A stretch of DNA of 64,000 nt, from assembly GCF_017876655.1 (NCBI RefSeq), contig NZ_JAGIOK010000001.1:806001-870000 (forward strand). The letters are read 5' to 3'. Positions within the stretch are counted from its first letter, which is position 1, and each line of letters opens with the position of its first letter. The translations under genes were made by a program, and so were the position numbers. This document shows, in pieces, positions 35,639 to 42,887 of the stretch. Source of the DNA: Microbacterium imperiale (GTDB taxonomy: Bacteria > Actinomycetota > Actinomycetes > Actinomycetales > Microbacteriaceae). The notes under the pieces were generated by a model, which did no database searches, was not told the DNA's origin, and saw nothing but the letters and a program-made list of their open reading frames with translations.

Positions 35639-37020
35639 CAGTGCGTCACTTCCGTCTTCACGTCTCGGCGGGCGACGATGGCAACCCCCATACCTGCGAG
35701 CGCGAACGCGGTGGTCACAGCGAAAGCGCTCAGGAATCTCAACTCTGCAGGTGCTGCGGCGAGAACGATGGTCAGGATGGCGACCGACACCGCTGAGGAC
35801 AGGTACTGAGAAGTGGTGAGCACAGCACCGGCCCCACCTTCGAGCCCTGACGGTATCCGAGACGTTCCGAGACTGAACATCGACGTGTAGACGACGCCGT
35901 GGCCGAATCCGCTCAGGAGTAGTCCGGGCAGCACTCCGGCCGCGTAGGAGCTGACCGTTCCGGTCAGCGCGAGTAGCGCGAGACCTGCCGCGCTGATTGC
36001 GAACCCGGCGAACAGTACGCGCGGTGACGTGAACCGTGGAATGAGGCGGCCGGCGACCATGTTCCCGATCGTGACGAGTGCCGCCAGGGGAAGGAAGCCG
36101 AGTCCCGCCATGAGCGGGGCATAGCCGTGTACTTGCTGCAACAGGAGAGTCACGAGGTAGAACTCTGCACCGACGCTGGCCATGTAGAACGCGGTCGCGA
36201 CGGAGCCCAGGCGGATTGTCCGGACCTTGCGGATAGCGCGGTCGATCAAAGGGCGTGCGCCGGTGCGCTCATGGATGAGGAAGGCCGTTCCGCTCACGAG
36301 CGCGACGACAAGGGCGGTGGTGAGTAGGGCGGGATCGGGACGCGCCTCGGCCACGATCGTGAGGAGAAACACCGACGACAGCAACGCGACCGTGCCGGCT
36401 GCGGCTCCCAACAACGGGATCGGGGCACGACCTTGCACTTTCCCGGTCTTCGCGAATCCCAGGATCGCGCCGACGATCGCGACAGCCGCGATCGGCACGT
36501 TGATCAGCAGCGTCCAACGCCAGTCGACCGCGGTCAGGACACCGCCGAGCACGACCCCGACCGCCAGCCCGGAGGCGCCGACCGCACCCCAGACTGCGAC
36601 TGCCCGCGCGCGCGCGATGCCGTCGAAGGTCGCGCTGAGAAGCCCCAGCACCGCCGGCTGCAAGAGTGCGGCGGAGATCCCCTGTCCGCCTCGGGCGATC
36701 AGAAGCAGAGCATCGTTCTGAGCGAAGCCACCGAGCAGGCTGAACACGCCGAAAAGCACGCTGGCTAAGACGAAGGCTCTCCTCGTGCCGAAGCGGTCAG
36801 CCAGTCGGCCGCCCACGAGCAGGAATCCTGCGAAGAAGATTGCATAGGCGCTAGCGATCCACTGCGCGCTCGCCTCGGTCATGCTCAGCTCGGTCGCAAT
36901 CGTTGGCAAGGCGACGTAGATGATCGAGTAATCCAAGGCGATCATGAACTGCGCGGCGCACAATGCGGGCAGCGCGATCACGCTGACCCCGCTGGCCCTT
37001 ACTTGGTTCCTTGTCGTCAT
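35638..37020 (-). CDS. DHA2-type MFS exporter
   Basis: A 460-aa drug:proton antiporter-like transporter, about 14 membrane segments, with the motif A region GGRLADRFGTRRAFVLASV and motif C-like GAVGASGLAVGVVLGGVLT. ATG at 37020 overlaps the HAD gene stop by four bases. Its place in the operon makes it the likely exporter and self-protection pump for the cluster product. Confidence 0.85.
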   Translation of the reverse strand: MTTRNQVRASGVSVIALPALCAAQFMIALDYSIIYVALPTIATELSMTEASAQWIASAYAIFFAGFLLVGGRLADRFGTRRAFVLASVLFGVFSLLGGFAQNDALLLIARGGQGISAALLQPAVLGLLSATFDGIARARAVAVWGAVGASGLAVGVVLGGVLTAVDWRWTLLINVPIAAVAIVGAILGFAKTGKVQGRAPIPLLGAAAGTVALLSSVFLLTIVAEARPDPALLTTALVVALVSGTAFLIHERTGARPLIDRAIRKVRTIRLGSVATAFYMASVGAEFYLVTLLLQQVHGYAPLMAGLGFLPLAALVTIGNMVAGRLIPRFTSPRVLFAGFAISAAGLALLALTGTVSSYAAGVLPGLLLSGFGHGVVYTSMFSLGTSRIPSGLEGGAGAVLTTSQYLSSAVSVAILTIVLAAAPAELRFLSAFAVTTAFALAGMGVAIVARRDVKTEVTH

Positions 37021-37694
37021 GCGGACGTTCCCGTCTTCAGCAGCATGCGGTCGAGTTCCGCCGTCAGGGAGTTGAGGTCCGCTGCGACGAGGTTGGCGCC
37101 AGCGTCCGTGAGGGCGGCGGCTTCGCTGACGCCCCACGCGACGCCGACGGTGGGCATTCCAGCGACGATGCCCATTCGGATGTCATCGGTGGAGTCGCCG
37201 ATGACGACGCAGAACGCCGGAGCGACATCGAGCCTGGCCGCAGCCAGAAGAGCCAGATCCGGATGTGGCTTGCCGTACTGCACTTGGTCATGGCCGACTA
37301 TGGTGTCGAAGGCTTCCCGGATTCCCGCTGCCAGGAGCAGTTCGATTGCGCTCGGAGTGATCTTGCTGGTGACGATCGCGATGGCGACACCGTTGCCCCG
37401 GAGGTGCTCGAGCAGTTCTGACACTCCCGGATGGATTAGGTGTCGGGCGTCGGGCAGCGTCTGCGCGCTGAACGAAACGCGGAATCGCTGCTTCGCTTCG
37501 TCGCGGTCCACGACCGTCGCCTCGGGCAGCAGGGTGTCCACGATGCTGTCCAGTGGGCGTCCGATCTGCGCGCGGAGCACCGGCTCCGGGTGAGCGACCC
37601 CGTAGGGGGTGATCATCTCGGTGAGGCTCGCGACGATTGCCGCTGGGGTGTCCATGACCGTGCCGTCCAGGTCGAAGAGTGCTGCGCTGTTCAT
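37017..37694 (-). CDS. HAD-superfamily phosphatase
   Basis: A 225-aa phosphatase with nucleophile motif ALFDLDGTVMDTP (Asp8 and Asp10), motif II VTSKI, motif III Lys in YGKPHPDLALL and motif IV GDSTDD. It overlaps the PsuG-like gene by four bases (ATGA). In alnumycin biosynthesis a PsuG homologue (AlnA) joins ribose 5-phosphate to the aglycone and a HAD phosphatase (AlnB) removes the phosphate. The same pairing suggests this enzyme dephosphorylates a C-ribosyl intermediate. Phosphoglycolate phosphatase is the alternative by similarity. Confidence 0.8.
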   Translation of the reverse strand: MNSAALFDLDGTVMDTPAAIVASLTEMITPYGVAHPEPVLRAQIGRPLDSIVDTLLPEATVVDRDEAKQRFRVSFSAQTLPDARHLIHPGVSELLEHLRGNGVAIAIVTSKITPSAIELLLAAGIREAFDTIVGHDQVQYGKPHPDLALLAAARLDVAPAFCVVIGDSTDDIRMGIVAGMPTVGVAWGVSEAAALTDAGANLVAADLNSLTAELDRMLLKTGTSA

Positions 37695-38617
37695 GCGTTG
37701 AGCCGCGACCGGTCGAAAACGTCGGCCTCAGTGACGGCGTAGTCCGCTGCCAGTGCCACGGTGGAAAGGAGTACAGCGCGGTTCACTTCGGTCGAGCGTC
37801 CTTCCGTGGCTTCGGCGACAGCTCCAAGTACGAACGGGGTCAGGTCTGCACCGGTGGCGCCCTGCGCCTGTGCTGTGTCGAGCGCTTCGCGGATGAGGTC
37901 GTCCAGAAGTGCCGAGTCCAGTGCTGCTTCGGTCGGTATCGGTGTGGTGATGAGCACGGAGGTTCGCGCAACGTCCGCCCAATGGCGGTGAACGATCTCG
38001 GCGATCTCGCGCAGGTCGTCGCTCCGATGGGGCACGGGTTCTCCGCTCGATACCGTGAGGTAGCCGGGGAAGTCGTCGCTCTTGTAGCCGATCACCGGAA
38101 CTCCCCGAGTCTCGAGGTATTCCAGCGTCAGCCGCGGGTCGAGCAGGGACTTCGCGCCCGCGCAGACGACGGCGATCGGTGTCTCGGCGAACTGCGTGAG
38201 ATCGGTGGAGATGTCAAACGACGTCTCCGCGCCTCGATGCACACCTCCGATGCCAGCAACGGCAAAGACGCGGAGTCCGGCCGCCGCGGCCCCGATGAGG
38301 CTGGCTGACACCGTGGTGCCGGCCGCCTGCATGCGCTGAAGCGCAACGGCCAATCCTCTGTTGCTGACCTTCGCGCCGCTCGGATCTCGTGCGAGCCGGT
38401 CCAGCAGTGCCTTGTCGAGGCCGACGTGGACCTGCCCATCCAGGGCGGCAACCCGCGCGGGGATGGCGCCGTGGTCGCGGATCGTCGCGTCGAGTTCCTC
38501 GGCCAGCAACACATTCGCGGGATACGAGCCGCCCACGATGTTCGACGACTCGAGACCGACAACGGGCCTGCCCCCTCCAATGGCTTCACCGACCTCCGGG
38601 CTGATGACGAGATTCAC
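37691..38617 (-). CDS. PsuG-family C-glycosynthase / pseudouridine-5'-phosphate glycosidase homologue
   Basis: A 308-aa member of the pseudouridine-phosphate glycosidase family, which makes or breaks a C-C bond between ribose 5-phosphate and a ring. Conserved: VGLESSNIV (Glu23), AGIGGVHRGAETSFDISTDL (His127, Asp139), CAGAKSLLD (Lys156, the Schiff-base Lys of the family), GVPVIGYKSDDFPGYL and TEVNRAVL. The usual STIISHGMPYPQN nucleobase loop is changed to SSNIVGGSYPANV, so uracil is probably not the ring partner. Start GTG 38617 overlaps the upstream stop by four bases. Absence of a PsuK kinase argues against plain pseudouridine catabolism. Confidence 0.85.
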   Translation of the reverse strand: MNLVISPEVGEAIGGGRPVVGLESSNIVGGSYPANVLLAEELDATIRDHGAIPARVAALDGQVHVGLDKALLDRLARDPSGAKVSNRGLAVALQRMQAAGTTVSASLIGAAAAGLRVFAVAGIGGVHRGAETSFDISTDLTQFAETPIAVVCAGAKSLLDPRLTLEYLETRGVPVIGYKSDDFPGYLTVSSGEPVPHRSDDLREIAEIVHRHWADVARTSVLITTPIPTEAALDSALLDDLIREALDTAQAQGATGADLTPFVLGAVAEATEGRSTEVNRAVLLSTVALAADYAVTEADVFDRSRLNA

Positions 38618-39288
38618 GCGTTGACTCCTGCTTCTTCGAGAAGGGATCCGGCGGTGGTGCGGCGACCCGCTTCCACCAGGCGCGGATGGTTCTCCGCGAT
38701 CCCTACGGTGACGGTCTGCCAGGGGAAGTCGTCGTACTCCCCACGCCACTGGATGAACTCCATGTGCCGGCGACCCCGCAGGTCGTACGGGTGGTAATAG
38801 CTGTCGTTGATGCCGTCGAACTCCAGCGGCTGGATGCCATAAAGCTTGCACAGCAGCTTGTTGAAGACAGGAGTTACCCGAATCCACCGTCCATCCAAGT
38901 TCACGGCGACCAGTGCGTGGTAAGTGAACACATCGCCGCCCATGATGTCGAGCAGCCGAGCTGATGCGAGGTGGTTGCGGACATCGCCATAAACCAGACG
39001 GGTCGGGATACCCACTGCGCGGCAGGCGGCGGCATAGACGATCGACTTGTGCACGCAGAAGCCTTGCCCCCGATTGAGGATCGCGGATGCCCTCGTGCCC
39101 TCCTTGCTGAGGTCTGCGTCGTACACCTCGTACCGGATCCGGTCACGGACCGCGTCGTGCAGCTGGATCGCCAGATCCCGAGGGGACGCACCCCGGTCGG
39201 TGACGTTCTCGTCCACGAAGTGCTGGACTCGGTCGCTGTCGGCATCGAGGTGGTAAGTCGCTGCCGTTGTGCTGCTGAACTTTGTCAT
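38614..39288 (-). CDS. transglutaminase-like protein
   Basis: A 224-aa protein of the transglutaminase/papain-like fold. The Cys region is GQGFCVHKSIVYAAACRAVG and the His region TYHALVAVNLDGRWIRV. The Asp expected in the following VDP-type motif is replaced (RVTPVFN). Related enzymes in natural-product pathways (AdmF of andrimid) form amide bonds from carrier-protein thioesters, so acyl transfer or release from the carrier protein is possible. The altered triad makes this uncertain. It lies between the flavoenzyme and PsuG-like genes. Confidence 0.7.
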   Translation of the reverse strand: MTKFSSTTAATYHLDADSDRVQHFVDENVTDRGASPRDLAIQLHDAVRDRIRYEVYDADLSKEGTRASAILNRGQGFCVHKSIVYAAACRAVGIPTRLVYGDVRNHLASARLLDIMGGDVFTYHALVAVNLDGRWIRVTPVFNKLLCKLYGIQPLEFDGINDSYYHPYDLRGRRHMEFIQWRGEYDDFPWQTVTVGIAENHPRLVEAGRRTTAGSLLEEAGVNA

Positions 39289-39312
39289 CTGGGCCTCTCC
39301 TAGGTGGTCTGG

Positions 39313-40461
39313 TCAGAGCCCGAGGCTTCGGGCAATCTTCTGCCGTTGGATGGCGTTGCTGCCCGAGTAGATCGGACCGCCGATTGCGTCGCGCAACCCG
39401 GACTCGATGCCGGTACTCGTCAGCACGCCAGCTCCGCCGTGCAGTTCAATCGCCTGCTGCGCAGTGGAGAGATTCGCGCGGCTGGCGATGATCTTGGCGG
39501 TTGCGACTGCCGCGGTCGCACGTCGACCCTTTTCAATCTCAGCGGCCGCTGCCTGCAGCGCAAAGCGGGCTGTCTCGATGCTCAGGTGCATCTCGACGAT
39601 CGCGTCCTGGACTCCCTGGAAGCTGCTAAGCGGCTGGCCGAATTGCTGCCGTTGGCGGACATGGTCAACCGTGCTCCGCAACCGGCGCTGCATCTCGCCT
39701 ACGTTCATGGTGAAGGCCAACAGGATCTCCCGGCTCATGACGTAATCGAGGATGAGGAAGCCCATACCTCGGCCTCCAAGCAGATGAGTCCTCGGCACGC
39801 GGCAGTCGTGCAATGTGAGCGTTCCGATTGGTGATGTGCGCAGCGTGTTCTTCTCCAGCGGCGCGCTGAACGATGCACCCGGAGTTTCTCGTGGCACGAG
39901 CACGGCCGAGAGGCTCAGAGGCCCCGCCTCCGCCTCTGTGCGCACGTAGACGACCGTGAGGTCCGCGACAGGACCGTTGGTGATGAACGTCTTTTGGCCG
40001 GTCAGCACGATCTCATCGCCCTCGAATCTCCCGGTACTGGTCATCGAGAGTGCGTCTGAGCCAGCACCCACTTCGGTGACCGCATGGCTGCCGATCAGAA
40101 CCCCGTCAGCTGCCGAGGGGAGATACCTCTCCTGCACCTCGGGGTGACCAAACCGCACGAGGGGAACGGTTGTGCTGGCCAGATGGGTCGCAGCACTGAA
40201 GTTCAGCCCCGCATCATGGCTGATTCGTCCCAGATGCTCCGCGATGTCCAACGTGTCCACGAGTGAGAATCCGAAACCGCCGTACTCCGTCGGCACTGGC
40301 ATGGCGAAGAAACCAGTTCCGGCCAACGCACCCCATGCTTCCCGGGAAAAGACCCCCGATTGATCGCGCTCGAGATATCCATCGTTGAGTGCCGCCGTCG
40401 CGCAGATCCGTTCGCGCAGACCCGACGGCGATGCGGCTGATCCTGCGGTTGTTTGGCTCAT
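39313..40461 (-). CDS. acyl-CoA dehydrogenase-type flavoenzyme (aminoacyl-carrier oxidation?)
   Basis: A 382-aa FAD enzyme with the acyl-CoA dehydrogenase domains: FAMPVPTEYGGFGFS, AVTEVGAGSDALSM, QKTFITNGPVADLTVVYV and a C-terminal helical part ending YSGSNAIQRQKIARSLGL. The usual catalytic Glu of YEGT is Ser here. A Glu in the SREILLAF helix aligns by eye with the alternative base of isovaleryl-CoA dehydrogenase. Together with a ligase and carrier protein this resembles enzymes that oxidise prolyl-S-carrier protein (PltE type), so the substrate may be carrier-bound. Confidence 0.8.
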   Translation of the reverse strand: MSQTTAGSAASPSGLRERICATAALNDGYLERDQSGVFSREAWGALAGTGFFAMPVPTEYGGFGFSLVDTLDIAEHLGRISHDAGLNFSAATHLASTTVPLVRFGHPEVQERYLPSAADGVLIGSHAVTEVGAGSDALSMTSTGRFEGDEIVLTGQKTFITNGPVADLTVVYVRTEAEAGPLSLSAVLVPRETPGASFSAPLEKNTLRTSPIGTLTLHDCRVPRTHLLGGRGMGFLILDYVMSREILLAFTMNVGEMQRRLRSTVDHVRQRQQFGQPLSSFQGVQDAIVEMHLSIETARFALQAAAAEIEKGRRATAAVATAKIIASRANLSTAQQAIELHGGAGVLTSTGIESGLRDAIGGPIYSGSNAIQRQKIARSLGL

Positions 40462-40838
40462 CAGTAGCTCGAAAACCCCGCGGCGTCGAGCACGTGGCGC
40501 TCGTGCCCGCTCAGCGGAGGGTTGAAGATGCTCACGAGTTCCAGGTCCGCCTCGTCGCTGGCGATCAGGAAATGCCGGTCGTGCTCATCAAGCGCGTAGA
40601 GCGTCCCGGGGATGATCTCGAATCGTCGTGTCCCGTCCTCCGACTCGACCACCCCACGACCTGCGATGCAGTAGCAAGCTTCAAGGTGGTTCCGGTACTG
40701 CAAGGCGGACCGCGTGCCTGCTCGAACGATGGTGTGCGCGACGGTGAAGCCCAGCGAGTCCGACAGCGTCAGCAAGCGTTCGCTGGTTCCATTGCCCCAG
40801 TTGACGGCCTCGACGTCGGAACGGGATCGAGTGAACAT
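40461..40838 (-). CDS. EctC-like cupin (ectoine synthase family)
   Basis: A 125-aa protein aligned by eye over its full length with ectoine synthase: YRNHLEACYCIAGRGVVES, GTLYALDEHDRHFLIAS and IFNPPLSGHERH. The Glu, Tyr and His positions that hold the iron in EctC appear kept. EctC closes a ring by removing water from N-acetyl-diaminobutyrate. No ectA, ectB or ectD is present, so ectoine is not the product. A cyclodehydration step in the cluster is a reasonable inference. AAAGGAG stands before ATG at 40838. Confidence 0.8.
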   Translation of the reverse strand: MFTRSRSDVEAVNWGNGTSERLLTLSDSLGFTVAHTIVRAGTRSALQYRNHLEACYCIAGRGVVESEDGTRRFEIIPGTLYALDEHDRHFLIASDEADLELVSIFNPPLSGHERHVLDAAGFSSY

Positions 40839-40849
40839 TTGTGCTCCTT

Positions 40850-41116
40850 TCAGCTCGGGTTTGCCGGTGCCCCGGCACGTGCGATGAAGTCCGCGATGGC
40901 GCCGATCGTTCGGAAGTCCGCCTGCGAGATCTCGCTGTCGAGGATTGATATCGCCCATCTCTGCTGCACCCACTCAACGACCTCGAGCATCGCGAGGCTG
41001 TCGATCACCCCGTTGGTGATCAGGTCATAGTCGGTGGGGATGCCCTCGCCGGCCAGATCCGGGGCGTGGAACCCGACGATGTACCTGGTGATTTCCTGGA
41101 TAGTCGAGGTCGTCAA
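40850..41116 (-). CDS. acyl/peptidyl carrier protein
   Basis: An 88-aa carrier protein with the phosphopantetheine Ser in NGVIDSLAMLEVVEWV (near residue 42). The start is TTG at 41116, overlapping the ligase stop by four bases (TTGA), with AAGGAAG upstream. The helical four-bundle pattern and DFIARA end are typical. It should hold the substrate activated by the adjacent adenylating ligase. No phosphopantetheinyl transferase is visible in the island. Confidence 0.85.
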   Translation of the reverse strand: MTTSTIQEITRYIVGFHAPDLAGEGIPTDYDLITNGVIDSLAMLEVVEWVQQRWAISILDSEISQADFRTIGAIADFIARAGAPANPS

Positions 41117-42447
41117 CGTGCTTCCTTTTCGGTCAGCGACTGGTGCGTAGCGCGCCGGTCGGTCTTGCCTGTGGGGGTCTGCTGGAAAGGGGAAGCTGTC
41201 AGCCAGATGCGGGAGGGGATCGCCGCAGTGGGGAGTCGCTCTCCAAGCCACGAGCGGAGCGCGAGGGAGGTGGTCGTGTGGCCAGGCAGCGTTCGAACGA
41301 TCGCCTCTACCCGCGTCTCGACGTCTCCAGCGTCGATCGCGAGCGCGTCTGTCACATCGGGATGGGATCGGAGCGATGCTTCGATGTCATCGAGACTGAC
41401 TCGGTGTCCCCGGACCTTCCGCACCCTGTCGATGCGCCCGCGCAGCCGCACACCACCGTCGTCCGTCAGTTCCGCGCCGTCACCGGTGCGAAACCATCGC
41501 CGGCCTGACCGCTTGACCCATACCGCGGCAGTCATGTTGACGTACCCGAGAGCTTGATACGGCGAGTGGACGACGAGCTCACCGCCCTCCAACGAATACT
41601 CGACGCCGGGAAGCGCACTGCCTAGTTCGCCGTTAGCCGCGCGTGAGAGATCGCAGACGAATGTGTCGTTGGTTTCGGTCGAGCCGTAGACGCTGAGGCG
41701 CTCGGCATCGGGAAAGGCCGTCTCGAGTTGTCGCAGGTTCGGCACCGGGAAGAAGTCGCCTGTGGACACGACAACGTTCACGCCGTGGTGAACCGCCCCG
41801 GTTCCGGCGATGAGGGTCAGCAGCGCAGGCACGGACTGCACCATCGTCACTCCTTCACGATCGATGATGCGCCCGAGCGCTTGCCCATCCGTCAGGTGCC
41901 TAGAGCTGGCGAAATGCACGCGACCGCCCGCAGAAAGCACGGCCCAGACATCCAGCAATGCGACATCGAAGTTCACCGGGCTCAGGCTCAGCGTGACTGT
42001 CTCGCTGCCGATCCCAAGACGCTCCCGCGCCCACTCGATGAACCGATCGATGCCCGCGGGGTCGTGAACGACGACCTTTGGCGCACCCGTCGAGCCGGAA
42101 GTAGTCGTGAGAATGCCGCCCCGCAGCGACGCAAGAAGCGGGTCGTCCCCGCCCGCAGCGCGGATCGCGTCTAGAGCGCCCCGCCGGTACTCCTCAGCGG
42201 CGGCTTCCGGGAGGATCAGCGCAGCCCGGAAGCGCTGCTGCGCTGCCAGGACATCGATCACTGCCTGACCGAGTCGGTCTGCCGTTACCACCGACAACCC
42301 GTGCAGCCAGAGACCGTCCTGCTGCGAGGTAGCGCGTGCACTCAACTCGCCATAACTGATTTGCCAGCCCTCACCGCTGAGAGCGACTCGAGTCGGTTCG
42401 TCGTTCCCATGGCGCCGAATATCGGCCCACGTGCGTTGCGTGACCAC
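41113..42447 (-). CDS. AMP-forming ligase (amino-acid adenylation domain)
   Basis: A 444-aa stand-alone adenylating enzyme. Core motifs: TTTSGSTGAPKVVVHD (A3), SPVNFDVALLDVW (A4, where the Asp usually holds the substrate amino group), VYGSTETND (A5), YVNMTAAVW then WFRTGDGAEL (A7), GRIDRVRKVRGHRVSLDDIE (A8) and the catalytic Lys in TPTGKTDRR (A10). The kept Asp suggests an amino acid rather than a fatty acid substrate; which one is not predicted. GTG at 42447, seven bases after GGAGGG, is preferred over ATG at 42477. It is the first gene of the operon. Confidence 0.82.
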   Translation of the reverse strand: MVTQRTWADIRRHGNDEPTRVALSGEGWQISYGELSARATSQQDGLWLHGLSVVTADRLGQAVIDVLAAQQRFRAALILPEAAAEEYRRGALDAIRAAGGDDPLLASLRGGILTTTSGSTGAPKVVVHDPAGIDRFIEWARERLGIGSETVTLSLSPVNFDVALLDVWAVLSAGGRVHFASSRHLTDGQALGRIIDREGVTMVQSVPALLTLIAGTGAVHHGVNVVVSTGDFFPVPNLRQLETAFPDAERLSVYGSTETNDTFVCDLSRAANGELGSALPGVEYSLEGGELVVHSPYQALGYVNMTAAVWVKRSGRRWFRTGDGAELTDDGGVRLRGRIDRVRKVRGHRVSLDDIEASLRSHPDVTDALAIDAGDVETRVEAIVRTLPGHTTTSLALRSWLGERLPTAAIPSRIWLTASPFQQTPTGKTDRRATHQSLTEKEAR

Positions 42448-42473
42448 TCGTCCCTCCAGAATCGAGTTTTTTA

Positions 42474-42487
42474 ACATGCATGCACGT
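42474..42487. promoter_or_regulatory. candidate operator upstream of the biosynthetic operon
   Basis: ACATGCATGCACGT is a 14-base near-perfect palindrome (one non-complementary base pair) around TGCATGCA, 27 to 40 bases before the ligase start, in an A/T-rich stretch. It could be bound by the cluster's TetR-family regulator. It does not closely match published ScbR/ArpA sites, so the link is only a suggestion. The rest of 42488-42638 holds no recognised gene. Confidence 0.4.
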
Positions 42488-42638
42488 AGGTTTTACCACG
42501 AGGCCCCACCATGCGCCATCGCTCAGAGCGAAAACCGTAATCGACAGTCATGGAGGCAGCGCGCATACCCGGCCGCAGGCCGCTTGGCACCGCCGAATAG
42601 TGCGCATATCGCGCACAAACATGTTCAGGGCACGAGAT

Positions 42639-42855
42639 CGCCTGCTGCTCACGCAGCTGCATGCGCTCGTCGACGCCGGCAACACGGTGGTCGTCGTCGA
42701 ACATGACATGGATGCCGTCGCCTCGGCCGACTGGGTCATCGCCCTCGGCCCGTCCGGCGGGAACGCGGGCGGGCGCGTTGTGGCGGCAGGGACTCCGGAG
42801 GACGTGGCGCGGCAGGCGGAGAGCCGGACGGCGCCCTACCTCGCGCGGCGGCTGG
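42639..42855 (+). repeat. direct repeat, copy 2
   Basis: Matches 33903-34119 over 217 bases without gaps, nine substitutions by eye, several at third codon positions. It forms the right boundary of the island. Confidence 0.9.
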
Positions 42856-42887
42856 GTGAACGAGCGGAGCCGAACGCTACGCGGTAA
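42639..42887 (+). pseudogene. displaced 3' fragment of the uvrA-like gene
   Basis: The reading frame LLLTQLHALVDAGNTVVVVE through YLARRL matches the last 72 codons of the UvrA-like protein, then ends in a different tail (GERAEPNATR, stop at 42885-42887). It lacks the rest of the gene and any start. It is the original or a second 3' end separated by the 8.5-kb island, and it converges on the NUDIX gene. Confidence 0.88.

Larger units (their letters stand above)
34120..42638. mobile_element. genomic island with a biosynthetic gene cluster
   Basis: An 8.5-kb segment between the two 217-bp repeats. It has visibly lower GC content and more A/T-ending codons than its neighbours. It carries one plus-strand TetR-family gene and nine overlapping minus-strand biosynthetic genes, and no integrase or transposase. 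The displaced uvrA 3' end at its right boundary shows an insertion or recombination event at that gene. Confidence 0.8.

Noticed and set aside
37691..38617. Simple pseudouridine catabolism (PsuGK)
   Set aside because: No PsuK kinase, a changed nucleobase loop, and operon coupling to ligase and carrier genes; kept only as a lesser alternative.
40461..40838. Ectoine biosynthesis as the function of the island
   Set aside because: Only an EctC-like gene is present, without ectA, ectB or ectD; the neighbours are carrier-protein chemistry.
34120..42638. Antiphage defence island
   Set aside because: No restriction, CRISPR, nuclease or toxin-antitoxin genes are found; all genes fit biosynthesis, export and regulation.
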